This document shows positions 51,855-60,886 of a stretch of DNA of 64,000 nt, piece by piece. Numbering within the stretch: position 1 is the first letter of the stretch; every line of letters starts with the position of its first letter. Made by a program: the position numbers and the translations under genes. Source of the stretch: Mesorhizobium sp. 1M-11 (lineage in GTDB: Bacteria > Pseudomonadota > Alphaproteobacteria > Rhizobiales > Rhizobiaceae); contig NZ_LJSD01000001.1 of NCBI RefSeq assembly GCF_001303895.1, positions 292,217 to 356,216 on the forward strand. Reading direction: 5' to 3'. The notes under the pieces are model-generated. The model ran no database searches and was not told where the DNA came from. It saw nothing but the letters and a program-made list of their open reading frames with translations.

Positions 51855-52861
51855 CAGGCAATTTCCCGCACGGATTGGGTTTCAGGATTGGGGTCGGCGA
51901 TCAGCAGACGGCGGTCACGGCCGAGCCAGAGCTTGACGGTGAGCTTGGCGTCAGAGCCGCCGCGCGGCTCGAAGTCCTGGCTTTCCTCAAGGTCGAGCCC
52001 GGCCTCTGCAAACCAATCGGCGATCTGCCTGTCGGAAAAGCCAAGGCGCTGATGCGCGTGCTCGTCACGCAGGAATTCCAGCGTGTGCGCAGCGAAATCG
52101 ACGATGATCAGTCGCCCTGAAGGCCGCAGCAGCCGCGCCGCGGCACGAATGGCCGGCGCCGGATCGTCAAGATAATGCAGCACCTGGTGGATGGTGATCA
52201 GGTCGAAGGAATCGCGCTCCACCGGCGGCGAGAAGATATCCCCCTGGCGTACCTGCGCATGGGCTACACCTGCCTGGTCGAGATTGGCGCGAGCCACCGC
52301 CAGCATCTCGCGCGACATATCGATGCCGACGCCGCGCCGATAGAGCGGTGCAAAGATTTCGAGCAGACGGCCGGTGCCGGTGCCGAGATCGAGCATCGAC
52401 TGGAATGGCCGCTTGCCGACCAGCTTGAGCAGTGCCGCTTCGACCGCCCGCTCCGGCACATGCAGCGAGCGGATCTGGTCCCAGCTTGCCGCGTTGGTCG
52501 AGAAATATTCGGCGGCGCGGTCCTGCCGCTTGCGTTTCACTCTCGCCAGCCGCTCGAGATCGCGCTCGATCTGCGGGTCGTCGCCCCGAATGCCGGCAAT
52601 CAGCCGCAGCACGAAGTCGCGTGCATTGTCCAGATCCGAGAGGCGAAAGAACGCCCATGAGCCTTCCTGGTAGCGGCCGATCAATCCTGCCTCGAGAAGC
52701 AGCTTGAGATGGCGCGACACGCGCGGCTGCGACTGGCCGAGGATTTCGGTGAGGTCCGACACCGTCAGGTCGCCGCGCGCCAGCAGCGCCAGAATGCGCA
52801 GGCGGCTGGATTCGGCGGCGGCCTTCAATGTATCTACCATTGTGTCGAGTGCGACTTGCAT
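51854..52861 (-). CDS. ArsR-family regulator fused to a SAM-dependent methyltransferase domain
   Basis: The 335-residue protein has a winged HTH at about 10-85 (ESSRLRILALLARGDLTVSDLTEILGQSQPRVSRHLKLLLEAGLI). A class I methyltransferase fold lies at about 145-300 (MLDLGTGTGRLLEIFAP, GIDMSREMLAVARANL, DLITIHQVLHYLDDP). Coupling to metF suggests that the second domain senses SAM or SAH and controls methionine metabolism, as SahR-type ArsR proteins do. The fusion may be a sensor rather than an enzyme. A 20-bp palindrome sits 20 nt upstream of its start. Confidence 0.9.
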   Translation of the reverse strand: MQVALDTMVDTLKAAAESSRLRILALLARGDLTVSDLTEILGQSQPRVSRHLKLLLEAGLIGRYQEGSWAFFRLSDLDNARDFVLRLIAGIRGDDPQIERDLERLARVKRKRQDRAAEYFSTNAASWDQIRSLHVPERAVEAALLKLVGKRPFQSMLDLGTGTGRLLEIFAPLYRRGVGIDMSREMLAVARANLDQAGVAHAQVRQGDIFSPPVERDSFDLITIHQVLHYLDDPAPAIRAAARLLRPSGRLIIVDFAAHTLEFLRDEHAHQRLGFSDRQIADWFAEAGLDLEESQDFEPRGGSDAKLTVKLWLGRDRRLLIADPNPETQSVREIA

Positions 52862-52880
52862 CAGCGTTGCTCGCGAAAAG

Positions 52881-52900
52881 ATATAAACATATGTTTATGT
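52881..52900. promoter_or_regulatory. ArsR-type palindromic operator
   Basis: ATAAACATATGTTTAT (52883-52898) is a perfect 16-bp palindrome, extending to 18 of 20 matches over 52881-52900. It is AT-rich in a GC-rich genome and lies 20 nt upstream of the ArsR-methyltransferase start, the expected place for an autoregulatory site controlling the metF operon. Confidence 0.8.
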
Positions 52901-52980
52901 CAAATTCGCAGACAGCGCAATTGCCAATGTCGCTGCATGGCCAGAAAATGGCGCAGTCTCTTTGCGCGGGGAAATGAGCG

Positions 52981-53487
52981 ATGTTCGAGATGCGTGATGG
53001 CGAGGAAACGCTGGAGCAGGATCCAGCCACGCTACCGTCCGACGGCCATATCGTCTTCATCGGCCATGTGCTCTCGCCTTGGAAAGACCGCTCAAGCTGC
53101 CCCAAGAACATGCGCGCGGCGCGGGAAACCATCCAACCGGCATCGCTGCAGATCGACCAACCCTACCGCGCCGGACTGGTCGGTCTCGAACGAACCAGCC
53201 ACATCCATGTTTTGACCTGGATGCACCATGCACCGCGGAATCTGATTGTGCAGAAACCGCGCCATGCAACTGAAGCCACAGGTGTTTTTGCACTGCGCTC
53301 CCCGGTCCGGCCGAACCCGATCGGCCTTCATTCGGTGCGACTGGTCTCGCTCGACGTGGAAACCGGGCGCATCGAGATCGAGGCTATCGACGTGCTCGAC
53401 GGCACGCCGGTCATCGACATCAAGCCTTATTTCCCGTCAGTCGATGTTTTGGCCGACGCGCTTATGCCGGACCGGAACGACAGATGA
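52981..53487 (+). CDS. TrmO/TsaA-like tRNA t6A37 methyltransferase
   Basis: The 168-residue protein has the family signature TGVFALRSPVRPNPIGLHSV followed by LDGTPVIDIKPYFP. In E. coli TrmO methylates the t6A37 base of threonine tRNA using SAM. The N-terminal VFIGHVLSPWKDRSSCPKN fits the SAM-binding start of the fold. It overlaps the next gene by 4 nt. The family is also called UPF0066. Confidence 0.88.
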   Translation: MFEMRDGEETLEQDPATLPSDGHIVFIGHVLSPWKDRSSCPKNMRAARETIQPASLQIDQPYRAGLVGLERTSHIHVLTWMHHAPRNLIVQKPRHATEATGVFALRSPVRPNPIGLHSVRLVSLDVETGRIEIEAIDVLDGTPVIDIKPYFPSVDVLADALMPDRNDR

Positions 53488-53798
53488 ACGCCCCCACCGG
53501 CCGCCGCCGCGCCATCGCCAAGGCGCTTACCGCGCTTTTACCCCTGGCACCCTATGCCGACATGGAGCGCATCCGTACAGAAGCGGGCGCAGTGCATATG
53601 AAGACCTTGCCGCCGGGCATAGCGGTTTGGCTGGCCACCATCGCGCATGTCCGCCACCAGCATACCGACTACGAAAAGCTGCTGTCGGAGGGTTACGATC
53701 GCGACTCGGCGCGTTTCTTCGTCGTCGACCAGACCAACGAGGTGCTGACGCGCTGGCGCGCCACACGCTTGCTCGATCCTGACGACGACGAGGATTGA
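53484..53798 (+). CDS. DUF2293 domain protein
   Basis: The 104-residue protein has IAHVRHQHTDYEKLLSEGYDRDSARFFVVDQTNEVLTRW at its end, the recognisable DUF2293 core. The function is unknown. ATGA overlap with the TrmO-like gene indicates one transcript. It converges with the SDR gene, 5 nt between stops. Confidence 0.85.
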   Translation: MNAPTGRRRAIAKALTALLPLAPYADMERIRTEAGAVHMKTLPPGIAVWLATIAHVRHQHTDYEKLLSEGYDRDSARFFVVDQTNEVLTRWRATRLLDPDDDED

Positions 53799-53803
53799 AT
53801 TGC

Positions 53804-54571
53804 TCAGATCGCCGTGAAGGCGTTGTCGACGAACAGATGCGCGCCGTTGACGAAGCTCGACTCGTCGCTGGCCAGGAACAGCGCCACCTTGGCCACCTCT
53901 TCCGGTTCGCCGATACGCCCCTGCTGGGCGGCGATGGCCGCCTCCGAGACATCGACACCAAGGCCTTGCAGCTCCGCCACCTCACGCAGGCCGTGCGGCG
54001 TGCGGATGAAGCCCGGGCAAACCGCGTTGCAGCGGATATTCCGGTCGCGGAACTCGACCGCGATCGCCCGCGCGAACATGTGGCATGCACCTTTGGTGGT
54101 GTCGTAAAGCACTTCCATCGGCGTCGCCGCTACCGCCGAAATCGACGAGGTGCAGACGATCGAGCCACCGCCGGCCGCGATCATGCCTGGCAGCACGGCG
54201 CGTGTCATCAGGAACATCGAGCGCACATTGACGGCGTGCAGCCAGTCCCATTCCGTCACCGTGGTTTCCAGGAACGGCTTGATGACGATGGTGCCAGCAT
54301 GATTGAACAGCACTGTCGCCGGCCCGAAGGTCTCGGCAGCAGCCTTCACCGCCGCCACCACCGCCGCCTCGTCTGAAACATCAGCCACGAAATACGCGGC
54401 CTTGCCGCCTGCGGCTTCGATCTCCGCAACGGCAGCAGCCGAAGCGTCCGCGTTGCGGTCGACGATTGCCACTTTCGCGCCTTCCGCCGCGAACAGTTTT
54501 GAAGCAGCGCCACCCATGCCGGTCGCACCGCCCGAGACGATCGCGACCTTACCCTGCAGTCTTCCAGTCAT
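53804..54571 (-). CDS. Short-chain dehydrogenase/reductase
   Basis: The start at 54571 ([16 protein letters not shown]) gives 255 residues. NAD(P)-binding [13 protein letters not shown] near residues 13-25, FNHAGTI, catalytic serine in CTSSIS and YDTTK (tyrosine and lysine) are present; C-terminal [27 protein letters not shown] segment ends in a cofactor-typical tail. The substrate is unknown. It follows the amino acid permease with 44 nt spacing, so it may act on the imported compound or its product. Confidence 0.9.
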   Translation of the reverse strand: MTGRLQGKVAIVSGGATGMGGAASKLFAAEGAKVAIVDRNADASAAAVAEIEAAGGKAAYFVADVSDEAAVVAAVKAAAETFGPATVLFNHAGTIVIKPFLETTVTEWDWLHAVNVRSMFLMTRAVLPGMIAAGGGSIVCTSSISAVAATPMEVLYDTTKGACHMFARAIAVEFRDRNIRCNAVCPGFIRTPHGLREVAELQGLGVDVSEAAIAAQQGRIGEPEEVAKVALFLASDESSFVNGAHLFVDNAFTAI

Positions 54572-54615
54572 GTTCTTGTCCTTGCTGTTTTCGTGCTTGC
54601 CAGCCTGACCCGATC

Positions 54616-56121
54616 TCATTCGGCCGGTTGGCCGCGCATGCCACCCGACACGGCGAATTCCTCTTCGGGCGACAGCACCAGGCGGTGCCGACGATAGAAG
54701 CCAAAATAGCCTAGGCCAACGGCGTACCAGACGGCCGCAGCGATCGCCGCCCAGCGATAGAGTGGATCGAAGAACTGATAGCCTAGTGTGATCAGGCAGA
54801 TCAGGATCGTGGCATAGGCGCCGAACCGGCCAAACGGGCTGACAAAAGGTCGTTCGATCGCGGCATAGAGCGTGCGTAGCTTCAGGAAGGCGATGCTCTG
54901 CATCACGTAGGACACCATGCCGGCAAAGACGATCATCGAGACCAGGAACCCGCCCATGAAAGCGACATTGTGCCGGCCGCCCAGGAACCAGACAAGCAGC
55001 AGCATGAACAGCGCAAGGGCCGAGCCCGCGGCGAGCGCGATATTTGGTGTCTTGGTGCGGGCATTGGTCACCGACAACGTGGTCGGCAGATAGCCGGCAC
55101 GCGACAGCGAATAGATGTTGCGGCCCGAGGCGAAGGAGCCGGCGAAGAAGGAAGCGGCAAGTCCCAGCACCGCGACCGAGGCCAGAAGCTTCGCCCAGCC
55201 GTCACCGAATATGGTGCGGAAACCGTCGAGCAGCGGTTCGCCGGACGAGCCCATCGCGTGGGCACCTTGCGGGATGGAGGCGCTGAAGAACAGCACGCCG
55301 AGCGCCAGCGCTGCCAGGGTCAGGATCGACAGGATCAGCGCGCGTGGCATGTCCCGCGTCGGGTTCTTCGCTTCTTCGGCGGTGAGTGGCAGCTGTTCGA
55401 CGGCCAGGAACATGTAGACCGCGAAAGGCAACGACAGCATCACACCCGTGAAGCCGAAGGGCAGCCACTCGCCATTCCCTTCGGGCAATAGCGTCGAACC
55501 CTGCGGACCGGCCGCGATGTTCAGCGCATAGCGAGTGAAGTCCAGATGCGGGATGGCGACGACGAAGAAGAACAGAAGCACCGCGATCGCAGCCACGGTC
55601 ACATAGATGACGACCCGCATCGAAAGCTCGAGACCGCGCAGCGACAGTCCCAGCATCACCACGTAACCGCCGACCCACCACAGCGGCAGCACGCTTTCCG
55701 GCGTGCCGAATATGGCGGCGAGATAGGAGCTCATGAAGAACATGTTCGCGGCTGGTGCCAGCACGAATTCGATATTTTCGGCAAGACCCGTGGTGAAGCC
55801 GCCCCACGGTCCCAGCGCCGTGCGCGAGAAGGAATAGGCGCCGCCCGTATGCGGCAGCGCGGCACTCATCTCACCGATGGAGCAGCACAGGCAGATATAC
55901 ATGAAGCCGATGATCAACGCCGCCAGAAGCAGGCCGCCGAAGCCGCCTTGCGAGAAACCGATGTTCCAACCCGAATATTCACCGGCGATAACCGCGCCCA
56001 CGCCCATCATCCAGAGCGAGAACAAGCCGGCATGCCGTTGCAACTGGCGTTGCTCGAAGTAACTCTGGTCCACGGTCTGATATGTGACGCCGCTTGTCCG
56101 GCCGTCGGAACTTCTGCTCAT
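54616..56121 (-). CDS. APC-family permease, ethanolamine permease-like
   Basis: Twelve-helix amino acid-polyamine-organocation transporter. The start at 56121 ([11 protein letters not shown]), preceded by GGAGGGG, gives 501 residues. Residues such as [53 protein letters not shown] and [23 protein letters not shown] are typical, and the overall pattern resembles ethanolamine permeases. The LuxR regulator is divergent across a 289-nt gap and the SDR is downstream, suggesting a small catabolic unit. Confidence 0.85.
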   Translation of the reverse strand: MSRSSDGRTSGVTYQTVDQSYFEQRQLQRHAGLFSLWMMGVGAVIAGEYSGWNIGFSQGGFGGLLLAALIIGFMYICLCCSIGEMSAALPHTGGAYSFSRTALGPWGGFTTGLAENIEFVLAPAANMFFMSSYLAAIFGTPESVLPLWWVGGYVVMLGLSLRGLELSMRVVIYVTVAAIAVLLFFFVVAIPHLDFTRYALNIAAGPQGSTLLPEGNGEWLPFGFTGVMLSLPFAVYMFLAVEQLPLTAEEAKNPTRDMPRALILSILTLAALALGVLFFSASIPQGAHAMGSSGEPLLDGFRTIFGDGWAKLLASVAVLGLAASFFAGSFASGRNIYSLSRAGYLPTTLSVTNARTKTPNIALAAGSALALFMLLLVWFLGGRHNVAFMGGFLVSMIVFAGMVSYVMQSIAFLKLRTLYAAIERPFVSPFGRFGAYATILICLITLGYQFFDPLYRWAAIAAAVWYAVGLGYFGFYRRHRLVLSPEEEFAVSGGMRGQPAE

Positions 56122-56224
56122 CTTTGTCCCCTCCTTCAAAAGAGGGTCGCCGCCAATCCCTGTCGATTGGCCCTGGCCCTCCCATGGTTATCCGGCATAG
56201 TTTCAGCGCCGCGCACGGGGCGAA

Positions 56225-56255
56225 ATATCCCCAAAGGGATATGGCCTGAGGGATA
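56225..56255. promoter_or_regulatory. GGGATAT operator-like repeats between permease and LuxR genes
   Basis: ATATCCC (56225-56231) and GGGATAT (56236-56242) form an inverted repeat with a 4-nt spacer, and GGGATA recurs at 56250-56255. The location in a divergent gap next to a LuxR regulator fits its operator. The gap holds no gene. Confidence 0.45.
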
Positions 56256-56410
56256 GCTGCTGTCGTGATTTCGAAGTTCGACCGATCCTCCATACGGTCG
56301 CCTTTGGCGACTCGAGATAAGGTCGCCCGGACGACTCGCATGGAGCGGCGAGCGGATTTCAGACGGGACTGGAATATGCAGGCTCACGATCCGTTGGACA
56401 GGGAGGGTCG

Positions 56411-57235
56411 ATGGCAATGAACGATCAACTCGCAGCCTGGCATGCGGCAACCCCGGAACTGGTGGCGCATCTCGGCAAGACGGGTTTCATCGAACGGCTG
56501 GATGTGGCGCTGCGAGCCGTCGTCCCATTCGACCTGTCGTGCATCTTCGCCTATCCCGGGCGAGACCGGCCTCACCTGCTCCATGACGGATTGGGCGAGG
56601 TCTCCTCGCAGCAGATCATGCGCAACTACCTCGACGGGACCTACCTGCTCGACGCCGTTTATTCCGCCTGTCTGCGCCGCGCGCCCAAAGGCCTGCACAG
56701 GCTGGTCGACCTCGCGCCGGATGCCTTCTTCGAGGCCGAATACTACAACTCTCCCGACGTCCATCCCTGTATCTCGATGGAGACGGGTTCGCTGAGCGAA
56801 GAGATCGTCTTCCTGGCGCCGTTGCAGCCCGGCCTCTATCTCGCCTATTCGCTGCTGCGGGCGAATTCCAGCGTCACATTCTCGCCCGCAGACTTCGACC
56901 GCCTGCAGCATACCGCCCCGCTGGTGACGATGCTCATCAGCCGGCATTGGGAACATCTGGCGCCAGAAACGACTGCCGAACCCGGTCAGCCACACGATGC
57001 CGACGATGTGGAGCGTGCTTTTGCCACTTTCGCGCCGTCGCGGTTGACGCGCCGCGAGCAGACCATCGTCAGCCTGGTGTTGCGCGGCCATTCATCCATG
57101 TCGATCGGCCGCATCCTCGGCATCGCCGAGGGCACGGTGAAAATCCACCGCAAGAACATCTACGCCAAGCTCGATATCTCCAGCCAGACCGAGCTGTTCA
57201 ACCTGTTCATCAAACATCTGCTGAGCGAGCGCTGA
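56411..57235 (+). CDS. LuxR-type transcriptional regulator
   Basis: The 274-residue protein has an unassigned N-terminal sensor half and a C-terminal LuxR HTH (about 210-270): LTRREQTIVSLVLRGHSSMSIGRILGIAEGTVKIHRKNIYAKL. The ATG at 56417 (two codons on) has the better spacing from GGAGGG, so either start may be used. It is divergent from the ethanolamine-type permease, which it probably regulates. Confidence 0.88.
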   Translation: MAMNDQLAAWHAATPELVAHLGKTGFIERLDVALRAVVPFDLSCIFAYPGRDRPHLLHDGLGEVSSQQIMRNYLDGTYLLDAVYSACLRRAPKGLHRLVDLAPDAFFEAEYYNSPDVHPCISMETGSLSEEIVFLAPLQPGLYLAYSLLRANSSVTFSPADFDRLQHTAPLVTMLISRHWEHLAPETTAEPGQPHDADDVERAFATFAPSRLTRREQTIVSLVLRGHSSMSIGRILGIAEGTVKIHRKNIYAKLDISSQTELFNLFIKHLLSER

Positions 57236-57262
57236 AGCTCCTTTCGGCAGCCCGGGAAAGCA

Positions 57263-57742
57263 ATGGCCAAGGACACGACCCGCACGCCACTGGACGATCT
57301 CGACCGACGTATCTTGGCGGCACTTCAGGAAGACAACCGGCTTTCCTTTGCAGAACTCGCCGAACGCGTCGCCTCATCCGCCGCATCCTGCATGCGCAGG
57401 GTGCGGCGGATGCGGGAGGAAGGCGTCATAATCGCCGATATCGCCCTGGTCGACCCACAGGCCGCAGGCAGATCGCTGACGGCGGTGGTCAATGTCGAAC
57501 TGGAGAGCGAGCGGCTCGACCTGATCGACGCCTTCAAGCGCGAAATGCGCAACGCACCCGAAGTGACGCAATGCTACATGGTGACCGGCGACGCCGATTT
57601 CGTGGTTGTCGTGACGGTCGAGGATGTCGCCGCCTTCGAGGTCTTCACCAAGGAACGGCTCTACGCCAACCCCAATATCCGCAAGTTCCGCTCCATGATC
57701 ATGCTCGATCGCGTGAAGTTCGAGCCACGTGTCGTGTTCTAG
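57263..57742 (+). CDS. Lrp/AsnC family transcriptional regulator
   Basis: The 159-residue protein has the HTH LDDLDRRILAALQEDNRLSFAELAERVASSAASCMRRVRRMREEGVI (about 10-56) and an RAM ligand domain with VTQCYMVTGDADFVVVV. Typical length. It is 27 nt after the LuxR gene on the same strand and may belong to the same amine-catabolic control unit. The effector is unknown. Confidence 0.92.
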   Translation: MAKDTTRTPLDDLDRRILAALQEDNRLSFAELAERVASSAASCMRRVRRMREEGVIIADIALVDPQAAGRSLTAVVNVELESERLDLIDAFKREMRNAPEVTQCYMVTGDADFVVVVTVEDVAAFEVFTKERLYANPNIRKFRSMIMLDRVKFEPRVVF

Positions 57743-57820
57743 CGAGCAGGTTGCCATTTTTCGCCGACACCTTGCAGAGTGAAGCCGTTGCGGTAAGCTT
57801 CAGTTGGGTGGGGAAATATC

Positions 57821-58546
57821 ATGGCAAAGCAACCGAATCCTGCAGACGTCACGAAAGCTGTAGAAGATACGAACGAGGTAGCGGAGGAAGCTTCCGCGCC
57901 CTCCGCCGACAAAGGTAAGCCAAGAGAGATCAAAGGTGGCGTTCCCTATACACCGTCTCCCGGCGTGTTCAAACGCGCGCTGGAGGGGATCATAACTGCG
58001 GAGCGACCCGACAAATTCAGTCCCGACTTCATGGAGACGATCCTCCACCTGACGGGTGGTGGTGCCAGAGCGGTGCCCCCGATATTAAAGAAGATGCAAT
58101 TCCTGAGTCCTGACGGCTCGCCTACAACTTTGTATTCGAAGTTCAAGACCGACGGCGGTCGGAGTCAGGCAGCATACGAAGGGCTACGCAACGCGTTTGG
58201 CGAGCTGTTCAAGCGGAAAGAATTCGTGCATCGCGCCGACGAAACCGCTGTGAAGGATGTCCTCGTCGAAATTACCGGCCTAAAGAAGACCGACCCTATC
58301 GTTCGCCTGATGTATGCCTCCTTCGAAGCTGTCCGCGCGTTTATAACGTCTGACGTCGTAAAGGAGGCGGATGCGGGCCGCGAAACCGACGTCGGGCAGA
58401 CATCTGAAAGAATCCTCCAAGATCGGCCGATCGATGGAGTGAAACTTGGCTTGTCGTATCAGATAAACATCGTTTTGCCGGAAACCGAAAACATCGCCGT
58501 CTTCAATGCGATCTTCAAAAGTCTGCGGGACAATCTCCTCAGATGA
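57821..58546 (+). CDS. DUF5343-type protein, partner of HEPN gene
   Basis: The 241-residue protein has a charged, flexible N-terminus (about 1-38), then a DUF5343-like region at about 40-175: VPYTPSPGVFKRALEGI, LTGGGARAVPPILKKMQFL (winged-helix-like) and LFKRKEFVHRADETAVKDVL. The tail is LGLSYQINIVLPETENIAVFNAIFKSLRDNLLR. Codon use differs from the dcw genes, with ATA, TTA, AGA and GTA present, suggesting transfer. The start has GGGGA upstream and the stop overlaps the HEPN gene (ATGA). It may be an antitoxin or target sensor for the HEPN protein; this is inference. Confidence 0.75.
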   Translation: MAKQPNPADVTKAVEDTNEVAEEASAPSADKGKPREIKGGVPYTPSPGVFKRALEGIITAERPDKFSPDFMETILHLTGGGARAVPPILKKMQFLSPDGSPTTLYSKFKTDGGRSQAAYEGLRNAFGELFKRKEFVHRADETAVKDVLVEITGLKKTDPIVRLMYASFEAVRAFITSDVVKEADAGRETDVGQTSERILQDRPIDGVKLGLSYQINIVLPETENIAVFNAIFKSLRDNLLR

Positions 58547-59136
58547 GCCAGGAAGATCATATTGAGCTGTTCATCCTCAAGAACGCGGTGATAACTCACG
58601 ATCTTCGGACCGCCTTCAATGTCAACAAGATCGGCAATACGAGAGGAGCGCTTGAAGCCCAGGCTGACTCACTCGTCGCCGACTACTTGAGGCAGGTAGG
58701 CTTCGAGACCCTCGCTGCTGCCGAGCGGATGAGCGAGTTCTATAAGCTCTTCTACGCACTAGAGAACGACATGCGAGAGCTAATCGAAGCGACGATGATC
58801 GAGAGCAGCGGAAACGGCTGGTGGAAGACCTGCGTCCCCCAAGTCGTTAGAGAGAACGTTCAAAAGAATTATGATCGCGAGGCGGCTGAAGGATTGCCCC
58901 CTCGTTCGGACCGCCTGATCGACTACACGACCTTCGGCGAACTCGGCGAAATTGTGAAAGACAACTGGGACGTCTTTTCGGGGATGTTCTCCAATGCTAC
59001 GCGAAACAGAGTTCTTCGCGTCATCAACAGACTGAACCTCGTCCGAGGACCAATCGCGCACTGCAGTTTTTTGCCGGAAGAAGAAGCGATCCGGCTGAAG
59101 CTGGCCATACGCGACTGGTACAAGCTCATGGAATAG
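58543..59136 (+). CDS. Swt1-type HEPN domain protein, candidate RNase toxin
   Basis: The 197-residue protein matches the HEPN_Swt1 pattern: FYKLFYALENDMRELIE (about 67-82), WWKTCVPQVVREN, IDYTTFGELGEIVKDNWDVF (126-145) and VLRVINRLNLVRGPIAHCSFL. The R168-x4-H173 motif is the HEPN RNase signature, and LKLAIRDWYKLM closes the domain. HEPN proteins are frequent toxins and defence effectors. It is coupled to the upstream DUF5343 gene by an ATGA overlap, and its codon use is also unlike the neighbours. Function is not proven. Confidence 0.78.
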   Translation: MSQEDHIELFILKNAVITHDLRTAFNVNKIGNTRGALEAQADSLVADYLRQVGFETLAAAERMSEFYKLFYALENDMRELIEATMIESSGNGWWKTCVPQVVRENVQKNYDREAAEGLPPRSDRLIDYTTFGELGEIVKDNWDVFSGMFSNATRNRVLRVINRLNLVRGPIAHCSFLPEEEAIRLKLAIRDWYKLME

Positions 59137-59182
59137 AACTCGGCTCGAAGCCGCCGCACACTTTTCTTGAATTTATTCATGC

Positions 59183-59956
59183 TCACTCGAACTTCTCATG
59201 GGCATCCGCGCGGCCCATGACCCAATAGCCGGAAGCTTTCATCCAGCTCAGCGGATGGCCACGCTCCTGGACGAGAAAACTGCGGATGGCCCGCGTCACC
59301 AGGGCTTCAGCCGCAATCCACACGAAGGTTCCGGGCAACAGGCCGATCGTCTTCAGGATCGCCAGCAACGTGCTCGGATCGCTGCTGTCCGAAATCGAAC
59401 GGTGGGCCCACAGCGTGAGCAGGTCGGCGCGCGTGTCGAACACCAGATGCTCCTGCGGCCCGGTCACGGCGACGATGCTCGTCATGCGGGTGCCCTCGCG
59501 AGCTTCCTCGATGCGGCGAGCGATGGCGGGAAGCGCTGTCTCGTCACCGATCAGAAGCCAGTGCCGGATATCCGGCGAGACGATTGTCGAGCCCTTCGGT
59601 CCACCGACCTCCAGCCTGTCGCCCGGCCGTGCATCGATCGCCCAGTTCGTCGCCGGGCCGGCGTCATGGAGTGCGAAATCGATGTCCAGCGTGCGCGCCT
59701 CGGCGTCGTAGCGCCGCGGCGTATAGGAGCGGGGCACGACCTCTCCCGAAGGCGTCGGCACGAAGATCTTGATGTGGTCGTCGGGTGCGAGGCTTGCGAA
59801 ATCATGCAGCTCGTCGCCGGAAAAGACGATGCGCAGCATGCCGGGCGTCAGGCGGATGCTTCGTTCGACCCGAAGCGAGCGGCGCCTGAGGTCGAAGCGA
59901 ACGCGTTCGATGCGCGGCGCATCCACGGGACTGTTGGCAGTGGTCTGGATATTCAT
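59183..59956 (-). CDS. Siderophore-interacting protein (FAD-dependent ferric reductase)
   Basis: The 257-residue protein has the FAD-binding SIP fold: LTPGMLRIVFSGDELHDF, the FAD motif PRSYTPRRYD, DFALHDAGPATNWA and the NAD(P)H domain WLLIGDETALPAIARRIEE with VWIAAEALVTRAIRSFL. It reduces ferric siderophores in the cytoplasm. The region upstream (59957-60109) is short and no Fur box was recognised. Confidence 0.93.
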   Translation of the reverse strand: MNIQTTANSPVDAPRIERVRFDLRRRSLRVERSIRLTPGMLRIVFSGDELHDFASLAPDDHIKIFVPTPSGEVVPRSYTPRRYDAEARTLDIDFALHDAGPATNWAIDARPGDRLEVGGPKGSTIVSPDIRHWLLIGDETALPAIARRIEEAREGTRMTSIVAVTGPQEHLVFDTRADLLTLWAHRSISDSSDPSTLLAILKTIGLLPGTFVWIAAEALVTRAIRSFLVQERGHPLSWMKASGYWVMGRADAHEKFE

Positions 59957-60109
59957 CTGTGTCCTCTCAAGGCTCCTGGCCTCGATCTGCTGGACACAGC
60001 CGCGCAGACCGAGGCAAAAGCCGTTCGATCTTGCGCGTTGGGTGACGTTAACGCTTACGGCCAGTAAAACTGGCTGATGACCCTCAACTAGGTCGCCCCG
60101 TTTCGCCTG

Positions 60110-60598
60110 TCAACTCTGGGCGTGGCGCTCCAAAGCTGCAGCCTCGGCTCGATCCACCATCAAGATCCCGTCGAGATGATCCACCTCGTGCTGCACCAGT
60201 TCGGCAAGGTCGGGTTCGAGACGCTCGAAGACGCGACCCTGTCCATCGAGACCCAGGCATTCGAATGTGACGGTCCGGCTGCGTGTTACCGGCACTTTCC
60301 GTCCGGGGATGCTGAAGCAGTCGTCCCACACGGAAAAAGTCTCACTCGAGCACCAGGTGATGCGCGGGTTTACGGCAACGAAGGTACCCAGCCGGCAGTC
60401 GAAAGCGATCAGCCGCCAGGGCGAGCCGATCTGCGGCCCGGCCAGCCCGCGACCGAAACCGAGCCGGGTCTTGAGATCGGCCAGCGTATCGGCAAGGTCG
60501 ACGGCATCCTGCCGCCAATCGTCTTTGGCGGGGTCGACGGCCAGTGCGACCTGCCGCAACCGCTCATCACCGATCAGAACGACTTCCCTCACCGTCAT
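60110..60598 (-). CDS. Peptide deformylase-like protein with altered motifs
   Basis: The start at 60598 (MTVREVVLIGDERLRQVA) gives 162 residues. Motif I is GRGLAGPQ (49-56) instead of GxGxAAxQ, motif II is WDDCFS (91-96) where EGCLS is usual, and motif III is intact (HEVDH, 137-141). The metal ligands C94, H137 and H141, catalytic E138 and Q56 remain, so activity is possible, but the substrate pocket is changed. It is probably a second, specialised deformylase rather than the housekeeping one. No fmt gene is adjacent. Confidence 0.85.
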   Translation of the reverse strand: MTVREVVLIGDERLRQVALAVDPAKDDWRQDAVDLADTLADLKTRLGFGRGLAGPQIGSPWRLIAFDCRLGTFVAVNPRITWCSSETFSVWDDCFSIPGRKVPVTRSRTVTFECLGLDGQGRVFERLEPDLAELVQHEVDHLDGILMVDRAEAAALERHAQS

Positions 60599-60886
60599 TG
60601 CCACTCTCCTTTTCGACGATGCGTGAAGATAAGGCACTCATTGGAACCGAATGCGTCAAAGAAAGCCGGTCGGTGAAACATATCCGATCAAGCAAGCGCA
60701 GGTTTGAAACAGCTGTTGCGGGTTCTCCTTGATCATTCCGTTTCAACGGCCCGGTCACTTTGATCGCCGCATAAGCATGTGGCCCGCCATTTTGACGGAA
60801 ATGGCGCATCGTTTGCGGGCATTTTCCATCAGAAGATGCCGTTGGAACTCGATGCGTCCCGAGCCGATGCGCCAGCCGGAGGAAAC

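Noticed and set aside
57743..59182. Possible genomic island around the HEPN module
   Set aside because: Codon use is atypical but there is no integrase, tRNA, direct repeat or transposase; only the two-gene module itself looks acquired.
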